Source: Ruoffia sp044336205 (lineage in GTDB: Bacteria > Bacillota > Bacilli > Lactobacillales > Aerococcaceae). Taken from it: 64,000 nucleotides of DNA. The position numbers and the translations under genes were made by a program. Location: positions 1,488,001 through 1,552,000 of the forward strand of contig CP172318.1 in NCBI GenBank assembly GCA_044336205.1, given 5' to 3'. Within the stretch, counting starts at the first letter, position 1. Every line of letters begins with the position of its first letter. The notes under the pieces are model-generated. The model searched no databases. It saw nothing but the letters and a program-made list of their open reading frames with translations, and was not told the origin of the DNA. This document shows, piece after piece, positions 16,490 to 24,779 of the stretch.

Positions 16490-17845
16490 AAACTGATATA
16501 ATAATTGTTCTTGATGTCTCTGTTCTAATTCTTTACTCCGTTTATAATACGCTGGCACTAAAGCAATTAATGCTCCAAACCAAGCGAGTGGATTTGAAAC
16601 AACCGGTCCAACAAAGCCAAAGTAATGGCTCAAAACGAATGCTGCTACAATCCGCATAACAAGTTCCATGACTCCTGCAATCGTTGGGATAAAACTCTCC
16701 CCTAGCCCTTGTAAGGTATATCTTAATATAAAAAGAATAGCTAATAACCAATAAAATGGTCCCGTTAAGTTAAAGAAAAATTGACCATAACTTGTTAATA
16801 TCTCCTTAGACTCACTGTTTCCAAAGATACTTGTTAATGAACCGCCATAGAAGTAAAGTAAAATCGTTGCAATTATAGACACACCAATAGCTAGTACTGT
16901 TACTTGCTTCACACCTTTAATAATTCGATCAAACTTTTTCGCTCCATAGTTTTGACCTACATATGTTGCCATAGCAACCCCAAATGACATTAGTATAAAG
17001 ACGACAATTTGATCAATCTTTTGTGCTGCAGAATAACCTGCGACTGCTTCAGTCCCAATGTTGTTTAAAGCAACAGAAACAGACATGGAACCGATGGATA
17101 TAATCGATGATTGAAAAGCCATAGGGAATCCGATGCGACAGTGATGGATCACTTCATCTTTACGTAATTTAAAGTGTTCACGTTTCACTTTTAATATATA
17201 CAACTTACGCTTGATATAGAATAAACACATTAAAGATGCTACAAATTGTGAAATAATCGTTGCAATCGCAACACCAGCTGCTCCCATATTAAAGACTAAG
17301 ATAAAGACGTAGTCTAATGCTATATTCAGGACCACAGCCATAATTAAAGCAATCACTGGCGTCCTACTATCTCCGATTGCACGCATCAAATTACTCAACA
17401 TATTGAATAAAATCGTTACACCCATAAAACCAAATATAATAACTAAATAATCATAAGTATATTGGATAATTTCAGCGGGAGTGTTCATTAAATACAAGAG
17501 ATCCCATAAGAAAAATAAACTTAATAAGGTCATCCCAATAACTACCAATGTAGAAAGTACCCAATTTATTGCAACACTTCGACTAACTTTCTCGTAATCT
17601 TGTGCACCAAAGGCTTGAGCAGTTGGAATTGTTGCTCCTGCTGTAAAACCTTGTGAGAAACCTACAACAAAGAATATGATACTTCCTGCTGCTCCAATTC
17701 CGGCAAGTGCGTTCACACCCATAGTTCTACCTACTATAAATGTGTCGACCATATTGTAAAAGAGCTGAAATATATTCCCAATTATTAATGGAATTGAAAA
17801 TAAAATAATTCGTTTAATCGGAGAACCCGATGTCATATCTTTCAC
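16475..17845 (-). CDS. MATE family efflux transporter
   Basis: The 456-residue inner-membrane protein has about twelve hydrophobic segments and MatE-type features. These are PLIIGNIFQLFYNMVDTFIVGR at the N-terminus, the AQAFGAQ block of the first half and the TYVGQNYGAKKFDRI block of the second half. MATE pumps export cationic drugs or metabolites using Na+ or H+ gradients. The start is a GTG with GAGGTG upstream. Its stop codon lies inside the terminator loop. It is monocistronic, with the group IIC intron directly downstream. Confidence 0.9.
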   Translation of the reverse strand: MKDMTSGSPIKRIILFSIPLIIGNIFQLFYNMVDTFIVGRTMGVNALAGIGAAGSIIFFVVGFSQGFTAGATIPTAQAFGAQDYEKVSRSVAINWVLSTLVVIGMTLLSLFFLWDLLYLMNTPAEIIQYTYDYLVIIFGFMGVTILFNMLSNLMRAIGDSRTPVIALIMAVVLNIALDYVFILVFNMGAAGVAIATIISQFVASLMCLFYIKRKLYILKVKREHFKLRKDEVIHHCRIGFPMAFQSSIISIGSMSVSVALNNIGTEAVAGYSAAQKIDQIVVFILMSFGVAMATYVGQNYGAKKFDRIIKGVKQVTVLAIGVSIIATILLYFYGGSLTSIFGNSESKEILTSYGQFFFNLTGPFYWLLAILFILRYTLQGLGESFIPTIAGVMELVMRIVAAFVLSHYFGFVGPVVSNPLAWFGALIALVPAYYKRSKELEQRHQEQLLYQFEQHS

Positions 17846-17968
17846 AAAGACACCTCACTTTCTTCTTTCCTTCAGCTAGTATATTTAAAAAAGCTTAATC
17901 AATCAAACTTTTTTACATATTTACAATTAAAGAGATTCCAATTTCATAGTAAATATAGGAATAATATT

Positions 17969-19145
17969 TTTTTGGTTTTTCCAGTATACAGGAGAACCTT
18001 TCCTGAGTGGACTAAGGATGAAACCCAGATAAAAGTTCCAGGTATGATGACATTAATTTCTCTTGGGATAACGGTCGCATATTTTTATAGCTTGTACGCT
18101 TTCACTATGAATTTTTTCTCAACTTCATGACATTTAATGCTCTTCTTTTGGGAGCTAGCTCCTCTAATTATTATCATGTTACTCAGCCCTAGATTGAAAT
18201 GAAAGCTGTTGGTAATGTTGGTAACGATCTTGAGATGATGGCCCAACTCTTACCTAATGAGATACAGAAAATAAACGAACAAGGTGACGTTCAAACAATT
18301 TCCAATAATGAGATTCAAGTAGATGATTTCTTAGTTGTCAAAGCCGGCGAATCTAGAAAAGTTGAGAGAAAAATATCCAATTCCACCAAGCCTATAATAT
18401 TCAAACTATTTCTAACGTTGGGCTCGAAGTTACAGTAAACAATCACCATATCATGATTGTCTCAGAAAGTTATCTTGATAAAGAAGGCATTTAATATAAC
18501 AAAGATCAGTTTAATGCTCTATCACATAGAGGTAACTCAATCATTTACCTCATCATTGATAATAAATTAGCTGGAATTGTTGCCTAAGAAGACGAAATCA
18601 AAGAAGATGCTTATAATTTAGTCGAAACATTACATAATCAAAGTATAAAAATAACCATGTTCTCCGGTGAGAATGAAGGTATTGCAAACTTTGTAGCAGA
18701 ACAAAAAAATATTGACCAAGTCCATGCTTAACTTCTTCCAGAAGACAAAGATAAAAACATCAGAGATTACCAAGAAAAAGGACTTGTTGTAATGAGGTTT
18801 GGCGATGGAATTGATGGTGCACCTATATTAGCCCGTTTTGATATAGGTGTCGCTATCGGTGCTGGACCAGATATTGCGATTGATTCTGCAGATGTCATTC
18901 TTGTAAAAAGCAGACCTTTAGATATCAGAAGTTACTTGAATCAGACAAAACAAACAAGCCGTAAAATGATTAAAAATCTTTGGTGGAGTTCTGGTTATAA
19001 CTTTATCGCTGACCCTTTAGCAGCAGGTTTATTAGCTAGATAGGGTATCATCTTATCTCCTGCGGTTGATGCTGTTATCATGTCATTAAGTACAGTCATT
19101 GTAGCTTTTAATACAATAACATTGAAACTTGATAAAACAAATTAA
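17969..19145 (+). pseudogene. Remnant of a copper-type (CopB-like) P1B-ATPase
   Basis: Pieces of one ATPase follow in order through many frameshifts and stops. They are PGMMTLISLGITVAYFYSLY, FFWELAPLIIIMLL, the actuator-domain start (MKAVGNVGNDLEMMAQLLPN), then nucleotide-domain pieces (GLEVTVNNHHIMIVS), FGDGIDGAPILARFDIGVAI and the last membrane helices. The region between the actuator domain and the nucleotide domain, which should hold the CPx metal site and the phosphorylated DKTGT, is missing. It is therefore an internally deleted dead gene, not a sequencing artefact. Start is approximate. Confidence 0.88.
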
Positions 19146-19152
19146 TAAATAT

Positions 19153-19203
19153 AAAAGCACCCCCCTGGATATTCTTATGAATACTAAGACGGATGCTTAT
19201 TTT
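19153..19203. terminator. Terminator of the amino-acid ABC operon
   Basis: Arms AAGCA(C)CC and GG(A)TGCTT enclose an inner hairpin ATATTC/GAATA. T-rich tails lie on both sides between the convergent ATPase remnant and the transporter operon. Confidence 0.7.
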
Positions 19204-19210
19204 CTATAAT

Positions 19211-19948
19211 TTAACGATTGAGATAACGCTCTAGGAATAACTTAGTTCGTTCTTCTTTAGGATTAGTAAATAATTCTTCCGGTCCGCCTGACTCTGCTAT
19301 CACACCTTTATCCATAAATATAACACGGTCTGAAACTTCACGCGCAAATTCCATCTCATGAGTCACGATAACCATCGTTAATCCATTTTCCGCTAAGTCT
19401 TTCATTACTTTTAATACTTCTCCAACCATCTCAGGATCGAGAGCTGAGGTTGGTTCGTCAAACAACAATACGTCTGGTCGCATACTTAATGCTCTAGCAA
19501 TACCTACACGTTGCTTTTGCCCTCCAGAAAGTTGACTTGGTTTAGCTTTAATATATGGACCCATACCTACTTTTTCCAAGAAGTCTTTCGCAGTTTTTTC
19601 TGCTTCTTCTTTAGATTTTTTCAAGACTTTAATCGGTCCAACTTTACAGTTCTCAAGTACCGTCATATTATTGAAAAGGTTAAATGATTGGAACACCATT
19701 CCAATATGGCTGCGGTAAATCGTTGTTTTATAAGAACTATCTAAGACATTTTGTCCGCGATAGATAATCTCACCAGATGTTGGTTCTTCAAGTAGATTAA
19801 TGCAACGTAACATAGTTGACTTCCCTGATCCCGATGATCCAATAACAGTTACAACTTCCCCCTTGTTCACAGTTAAGTTGATATCTTTTAATACTTCATT
19901 GGAGCCGAAAGATTTACTTAGATGATTTACTTCAATTATAGTTGTCAT
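19211..19948 (-). CDS. Polar amino-acid ABC transporter, ATP-binding subunit
   Basis: The 245-residue GlnQ/ArtP-type ATPase shows Walker A GSSGSGKST near residue 37, the Q-loop in GMVFQSFNLF, the ABC signature LSGGQKQR near residue 143, and Walker B VLLFDEPTSALDPE. The H-loop is VTHEMEFA. It powers the permease and binding protein encoded just upstream. The lysine riboswitch at the head of the operon points to lysine or a lysine precursor as substrate. The spacing to the permease gene is 10 bases. Confidence 0.92.
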   Translation of the reverse strand: MTTIIEVNHLSKSFGSNEVLKDINLTVNKGEVVTVIGSSGSGKSTMLRCINLLEEPTSGEIIYRGQNVLDSSYKTTIYRSHIGMVFQSFNLFNNMTVLENCKVGPIKVLKKSKEEAEKTAKDFLEKVGMGPYIKAKPSQLSGGQKQRVGIARALSMRPDVLLFDEPTSALDPEMVGEVLKVMKDLAENGLTMVIVTHEMEFAREVSDRVIFMDKGVIAESGGPEELFTNPKEERTKLFLERYLNR

Positions 19949-19958
19949 GTCATTCTCC

Positions 19959-20711
19959 TTACTTCGTTGGTGATGCTACTTGTTCTTGATTACCACCAAT
20001 AACTTGATAGTTAGCATCTCCATCCAAATATCTCTCAAGCAACTTCAAGATTTGAGTTACTACAAAAGTTAGAACATAATAAATCACAGCTGTTACAAAG
20101 AATGTTTCAAAGTAACGGTAATTTTGTCCTGCAATTGTATTCGTCGTAAAGTATAACTCATTCATAGAAATAACATTCAAAACTGAAGTATCCTTGATAT
20201 TAATGACAAATTCATTCCCGATAGATGGCAGTACATTACGAAATGCTTGGGGAATAACAACACTTCTCATTATTTGCCAGTGATTCATTCCAATTGCTTG
20301 AGCCGCTTCATATTGCCCGCTATCAATAGACACAATTCCACCACGAATGACCTCAGCCATATAAGCTCCAGTATTAATCGACACTATAAGCAGTGAAGCT
20401 GCCAATGGAGTAATATTCCAATTCCATAATATAGATGTTCCAAAGTAAATAACCATGGCTTGAACAATCATTGGAGTCCCACGGAATATCGAAATATAAG
20501 CACTCAATAGCCACTTAATAAAACCAATTAAAATTCGCATTGCTTTGTTTTTTGGTTCGGGTATTGTTCTAATAATCCCCACAAGTAAACCAATAATTAC
20601 ACCAACAATTGTTCCTGTTAGCGCAATGATTAAAGTCATTTTTGCTCCACGGATAAAGTTATCCTGATTAGATACAAAAATCTCCCACATCATACTAATA
20701 AATTCATTCAT
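19959..20711 (-). CDS. Polar amino-acid ABC transporter, permease subunit
   Basis: With the ATG at 20711 (GAGG upstream) the protein has 250 residues. It has an HisM/GlnP-type arrangement: TM segments, then GTPMIVQAMVIYFG and the EAA loop EAAQAIGMNHWQIMRSVVIPQAF that contacts the ATPase. The in-frame start 14 codons earlier adds a basic stretch and has no better RBS. The single permease frame implies a homodimer channel. It lies between the binding-protein and ATPase genes in a lysine-riboswitch operon. Confidence 0.9.
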   Translation of the reverse strand: MNEFISMMWEIFVSNQDNFIRGAKMTLIIALTGTIVGVIIGLLVGIIRTIPEPKNKAMRILIGFIKWLLSAYISIFRGTPMIVQAMVIYFGTSILWNWNITPLAASLLIVSINTGAYMAEVIRGGIVSIDSGQYEAAQAIGMNHWQIMRSVVIPQAFRNVLPSIGNEFVINIKDTSVLNVISMNELYFTTNTIAGQNYRYFETFFVTAVIYYVLTFVVTQILKLLERYLDGDANYQVIGGNQEQVASPTK

Positions 20712-20801
20712 ATAAATCACAATCCTCTTTATGTTTTTAATAAATAGAAACACTCACCATTACTATTAATAACATAGCTAATGGTGAGTTAATTTGTCTA
20801 A

Positions 20802-21623
20802 TTATTCTTGATTAGCTGGTTGGTACTCAATCGCTTGTTGAAGATATTCAGTTCGATCATCTTCTGTAATTTCTGCTAAAGCCTTATTCACAGCATCTAA
20901 AAGTTCTGTGTTACCTTTTTTAATTCCAATTGCTAAAGTCTTATCTTCAGTAGAAACTTCAAAGGTTGGTTCTGGAACAACGAAAGCTAATTTATCATTA
21001 GCATTTGTAGCTGACTCTGCTTCAGGAACTTCAGATATATATCCATCAATACGATCTGATTCTAATGCAACACGCATAACTGGGAATGATCTCATTGCCT
21101 CTTCTTGTTGAACATCAGCTATTTGCGTAATTAAATCATAGTGTAATGTACTTAATTGACCTGTTAATCTTGCTCCTGAGAAATCCTCTAAAGATGTCGC
21201 ATCCGCATATTCTGAATCAGCACGTACTACGATAGCAAATTGCAATTCATAATAAGGGTCTGTAAAGTCAATCGCCTGAGCACGCTCAGTAGTTGGCGAC
21301 ATCCCTGCAATAATTAAGTCAATACGATCAGACATTAACGCTGGAATTAACCCTTCCCATTCATACTTAGCAACAACTACCTCCCGACCTAAGGCTTCAC
21401 CAATGCGTTTAGCAATACTTACATCATAACCATTCGCAAAGTCTTGTGAATCCATAATAGGTACTGCCCCATTAGAATCGTCTGATTGTGTCCAGTTATA
21501 AGGGGGGTAAGCTGCTTCCATCCCGATAACTAATGGTTCCTCTTGAGCACTTACTTGATGATTAGAAAAAAAAGCCAATGGCAACAACGCTAAAACAAAA
21601 ATAATTTGTAATATTTTTTTCAT
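20802..21623 (-). CDS. Amino-acid ABC transporter substrate-binding protein, probably lysine
   Basis: The ATG at 21623 follows AAAGGA by ten bases and gives a 273-residue periplasmic-type binding protein with a signal peptide ending NHQVSA. Family landmarks are GMEAAYPPYNW, GYDVSIAKRIGEALGREV, DLIIAGMSPTTERAQAIDFTDPYY and DGYISEVPEAES. There is no cysteine in the signal region, so it is not a classical lipoprotein, which is unusual for a Gram-positive solute-binding protein. The lysine riboswitch upstream suggests lysine uptake. Confidence 0.85.
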   Translation of the reverse strand: MKKILQIIFVLALLPLAFFSNHQVSAQEEPLVIGMEAAYPPYNWTQSDDSNGAVPIMDSQDFANGYDVSIAKRIGEALGREVVVAKYEWEGLIPALMSDRIDLIIAGMSPTTERAQAIDFTDPYYELQFAIVVRADSEYADATSLEDFSGARLTGQLSTLHYDLITQIADVQQEEAMRSFPVMRVALESDRIDGYISEVPEAESATNANDKLAFVVPEPTFEVSTEDKTLAIGIKKGNTELLDAVNKALAEITEDDRTEYLQQAIEYQPANQE

Positions 21624-21696
21624 ATGTATAATTTCCTTTCTATATGAAGACAGCAACATCTATTAAGATAAGAGCTTATGCCTCTTAAATTGTATG

Positions 21697-21727
21697 AAAA
21701 AAGGCCACGAACAAAAGGTTCGTGGCC
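21697..21727 (-). terminator. Riboswitch-controlled terminator
   Basis: On the minus strand GGCCACGAAC pairs perfectly with GTTCGTGGCC and is followed by T6. It lies directly after the lysine aptamer and before the binding-protein gene, so it is the expression platform. Confidence 0.9.
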
Positions 21728-21741
21728 ATACTACTTGGCAT

Positions 21742-21903
21742 CCTTTTGCCCGGTGATTGATTGCACGTAATTCACTAGCAGGGCAGCTAGTGATTACAGT
21801 GACAAACCTATTATGGTCTGCCCCCAGCTTAATGCTTCGGCGAAATCCCCTTTCCAGCTTATACTGTACTTTTGTCATTCGCGCCTCGCTCAATACCTCT
21901 CTT
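21742..21903 (-). promoter_or_regulatory. Lysine riboswitch (L-box)
   Basis: On the minus strand the conserved L-box pieces come in order: GAGGT, GAGGCGCGAA...AAAGTA, GGAAAGGGGATTTCGCCGAAG, GCTGGGGGCAGACC, and TTTGTCACTGTAATCACTAG. These match the lysine aptamer core as I remember it (GAGGUGCGA, GCCGAAG, GUCACUG). The intrinsic terminator that follows indicates transcriptional OFF control by lysine. A promoter precedes it. Confidence 0.93.
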
Positions 21904-21912
21904 TATGCACTG

Positions 21913-21941
21913 ATACTATCAAACTAACTTTTGAAAGTCAA
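21913..21941 (-). promoter_or_regulatory. Promoter of the lysine transporter operon
   Basis: On the minus strand TTGACT (21941-21936) and TAGTAT (21918-21913) are separated by 17 bases, ten bases before the aptamer. Confidence 0.8.
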
Positions 21942-21985
21942 TATAATATCGATATTTTGTATTATTATTAGGATTATCAGATAGA

Positions 21986-23134
21986 TTATAATTGTCTTAA
22001 CTCCACTTCTGGATTGGTTGCTAGTTGATGCTCACGATATTCAATGTTTGTTTTCAATAATTTAAACAATACCGACGCAATAGGCACCCCAAGGAAAAAT
22101 CCAGTAGGACCTAGAATTCCTCCTCCAACCGTTACCGCAATAAACGTCCAAATACCGGGCAAGCCAATTGAACCTCCTACAACTCTTGGATAAATAATAT
22201 TGCTTTCTAATTGTTGAACAACAATATTGAATAGTAGGAAGAATAAGCCCTGAATAGGGTTTTGAACTAGGATTAATAACGTTCCAATTATCGCTGACAA
22301 GATAGCTCCTACCATAGGTACTAACGCTAGAGCTCCTGATAAAGCACCTATCATACCTGCATATGGGAATCTAAATAATATCATCCCCACTGTTACTAAC
22401 GTTCCATATATCACCGCTTCTAATAACATACCGGTAATAAAACTCGAAAATGATTCATTGGTTACTTTCAATACATAGATCATTCGGTTATACTTCTTTG
22501 GCTTCAAAAAAGCCTTAGCAGTTCGTAAAAACTGACTCATTAACCGCTCTTTCGAGAATAACGCGTAAACGGTCACAACGATGACTACAACTAAACGAAA
22601 CAAGGATGAGGATACCAGTTGAAAGGTAGAAAAAGTCGAACCTAGTAAATTATTAGCAAAACTTGCTGCATCGCGGGCAATGCTTTCCCAATTTATATTC
22701 AAATTATTAAAGACGGTGTCCAATTGAGGGTATATCTTCTCGATATCATCAATTAGTCTTTGAATATAATTAATAAAAAGCGGGACATTTTCAAGAAATG
22801 TCTGAACCAAAGTAATTAACTGTGGGATGATTAACCATAAAACTAAGATAACCACAATAGCCACTGTGATTAAAGCAAGAATAATCGAAACAGGTCGCCT
22901 GAGTCGATGCAAGTTATCATTATCTGTATTAGGGAACCAAAAGCCTTCATACATGACCATAATTAAATTAATTACATAAGCTGAAACAAAACCATAAACT
23001 ACTGGAGAAACTATATCCCAGAATGCACTGATTCCAGCAAAAATGTGCCGATAATTGAATATCAATAGTATAAACACAGCCGTAATGACTACATATTTCA
23101 TAATCATACGATCTAAACGATTTAATTTATCCAT
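21986..23134 (-). CDS. AI-2E family transporter
   Basis: The protein (382 residues from the ATG at 23134, eight bases after GGGG) has the UPF0118/AI-2E pattern. Pairs of N-terminal helices are followed by an extended soluble part with NVPLFINYIQRLIDDIEK, and then C-terminal helices with FPYAGMIGALSGALALVPMVGA and GGSIGLPGIWTFIAVTVGGGILG. Members export small molecules such as AI-2 or act as Na+/H+ antiporters; the substrate cannot be told. An alternative GTG start three codons upstream exists. It is monocistronic by spacing. Confidence 0.88.
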   Translation of the reverse strand: MDKLNRLDRMIMKYVVITAVFILLIFNYRHIFAGISAFWDIVSPVVYGFVSAYVINLIMVMYEGFWFPNTDNDNLHRLRRPVSIILALITVAIVVILVLWLIIPQLITLVQTFLENVPLFINYIQRLIDDIEKIYPQLDTVFNNLNINWESIARDAASFANNLLGSTFSTFQLVSSSLFRLVVVIVVTVYALFSKERLMSQFLRTAKAFLKPKKYNRMIYVLKVTNESFSSFITGMLLEAVIYGTLVTVGMILFRFPYAGMIGALSGALALVPMVGAILSAIIGTLLILVQNPIQGLFFLLFNIVVQQLESNIIYPRVVGGSIGLPGIWTFIAVTVGGGILGPTGFFLGVPIASVLFKLLKTNIEYREHQLATNPEVELRQL

Positions 23135-23216
23135 GAAAATCACCCCATTCTTACACTTATATTAACACGTTTATTTAAATGTAGTGAGTGATTTAGATTA
23201 CAATTTGAATATATTT

Positions 23217-24125
23217 TTATGTCCATAAAACCAAAAGTATAGACATAATAATAATTGAGATCATAATGGATAGCGAATTAATCAAAGCTGCTAACTCAAA
23301 GTTATCGTTTAACATTCGTGTATACATAGTTGCAACACCCGAAACAGGTGCAAATGCTAATATAGCTAAGGTTTGTCTTATCTCTAAACTAAATGGAAGC
23401 AAATAATAAAGCAATACCGAAATGCACCCTGCAACGATATAACGTCCCACCAATGACTTAACCAGTAGTTGATAATGAGCTCGATCTAAGCTTAAATCTA
23501 AAGCTAACCCAATCATAAACATAGATAAAAAAGTATTCGCATTTCCAATAATAGATGTTATATCAATAATGAATGATGGTAATTGAAGTGACAATAATGA
23601 TAAACTTATCATTAAAAAATAAACAACTACCGAAGGTGAAGATAACATCGTTCGACCAATAGAATATATATCTATCTTTACTTCAGCTTGACGAAGGTTC
23701 TTTGCTACACCATAGTTACCCCCTAAGACCATGAATGCACTTCCCGCATCAAACAGGCTCACAGCTAATATGGCTATTTCGGAGAAAAAATATGAGATGA
23801 ATGGCATAGAAAAATTCCCAATATTATAACCATTCATATTAATCATTAAAAACCCTTTTTCTTTATTATCTTTACCAATAAAATAACTAATGAATAAATA
23901 CAAGATATTGCACAATAAACCAATGACACTAATTACTAATAAAATAGGTGAAAAATTCAGTCCATCAAGATTAGTAATGATTGCACAAGGCAAAGTTAAA
24001 TAAAAGATCGTCTTAGATATCGTATCAAAATCACGTTCCCTTATAAAATACCCTTTAGAAGTCATAATATTAGCCAAAACAATAATACTTACTAAGGTAG
24101 CCGCTTTTAACAGAGTTCCTAACAT
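23217..24125 (-). CDS. AEC family transporter (auxin efflux carrier-like permease)
   Basis: The 302-residue protein has about ten hydrophobic segments in two inverted halves, as in the AEC family of organic-anion permeases. Features are YLTLPCAIITNLDGL in the first half, GYNIGNFSMPF (with the conserved N-G-N/G pattern) and FAPVSGVATMYTRM near the C-terminus. Related proteins carry malate, malonate or citrate. AGGAGG precedes the ATG. No enzyme gene is coupled to it, so the substrate is not inferable. Confidence 0.85.
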   Translation of the reverse strand: MLGTLLKAATLVSIIVLANIMTSKGYFIRERDFDTISKTIFYLTLPCAIITNLDGLNFSPILLVISVIGLLCNILYLFISYFIGKDNKEKGFLMINMNGYNIGNFSMPFISYFFSEIAILAVSLFDAGSAFMVLGGNYGVAKNLRQAEVKIDIYSIGRTMLSSPSVVVYFLMISLSLLSLQLPSFIIDITSIIGNANTFLSMFMIGLALDLSLDRAHYQLLVKSLVGRYIVAGCISVLLYYLLPFSLEIRQTLAILAFAPVSGVATMYTRMLNDNFELAALINSLSIMISIIIMSILLVLWT

Positions 24126-24177
24126 TTGTTTCCTCCTGGTTATTAATTATTGGAATGTTATAATGCAATGAATAATA

Positions 24178-24605
24178 TTAATCATAATACCATTCCGTTT
24201 CTTGATGATGAGATGATTTTTGTGATAGAAGCAAGTCAATATATGTTGTCATACTGGATTTATCTCTATTAAATTTAGACTGAATTTCTTCCGAATAGCG
24301 TTCCTCTAGCTCGTCCCATGCCAGATTAATAATTCCTGCAAAAAAATCACGATTCAATTCACTTAATATATTAGAATAATCTACTATCACAAAGTTTATT
24401 TTATATATAATCTCCTTCTTCTCATTAAATGACAATTGATTATCTGACAAAGCTTTTTTAGGTTCATTATTACCTTTGGGCCTACACCATGAAGTTGATC
24501 TTAAGAATTCTCATTAATGTCAGTTAAATCTTCTAGATGATGTACACCAATCGTTGCTAATCCGTTTTTAGCAACCTTTCCAGTGTTAGTTAATGTATGA
24601 GTCAC
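24178..24605 (-). pseudogene. Helix-hairpin-helix (RNAP alpha-CTD-like) protein with an in-frame stop
   Basis: From a GTG at 24605 (AAAGGAC upstream) the frame reads a helix-hairpin-helix module, NGLATIGVHHLEDLTDI, then a TAA where a leucine codon is expected, then DQLHGVGPKVIMNLKKAL. It continues without further break into a 90-residue tail ending at 24178. The GVGPK hairpin resembles the RNA polymerase alpha C-terminal domain and small HhH DNA-binding proteins of Firmicutes. A single TTA to TAA change breaks it. The helical tail, rich in acidic residues, is not recognised. Confidence 0.65.
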
Positions 24606-24677
24606 TGGTTCTAGTCCTTTCTTTAAATATATTCGCTTACAGTACTTAGTTTAATGATATTGTGAATGAATTGAAAT

Positions 24678-24736
24678 AGAAAATACGATAATATTTTGCA
24701 CTCCATTGGCGAAGAGTTGCAAAAATATTACCGTAT
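24678..24736. terminator. Terminator of adhE
   Basis: ATACGATAATATTTTGCACTC pairs with GAGTTGCAAAAATATTACCGTAT across a short loop, with T-rich tails on both sides. It is 44 bases past the adhE stop codon. Confidence 0.82.
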
Positions 24737-24779
24737 GTAAAAAGGGGACTTAATTAATGTAAGTGAGTCTACTAATTAT

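Noticed and set aside
16235..16501. 88-codon open frame over the group II intron
   Set aside because: It lies on the opposite strand to the intron RNA and encodes no known protein; its sequence is ribozyme domain I.
21663..21893. 76-codon open frame covering the leader of the lysine transporter
   Set aside because: Its sequence is entirely explained by the lysine riboswitch and terminator; no RBS or family.
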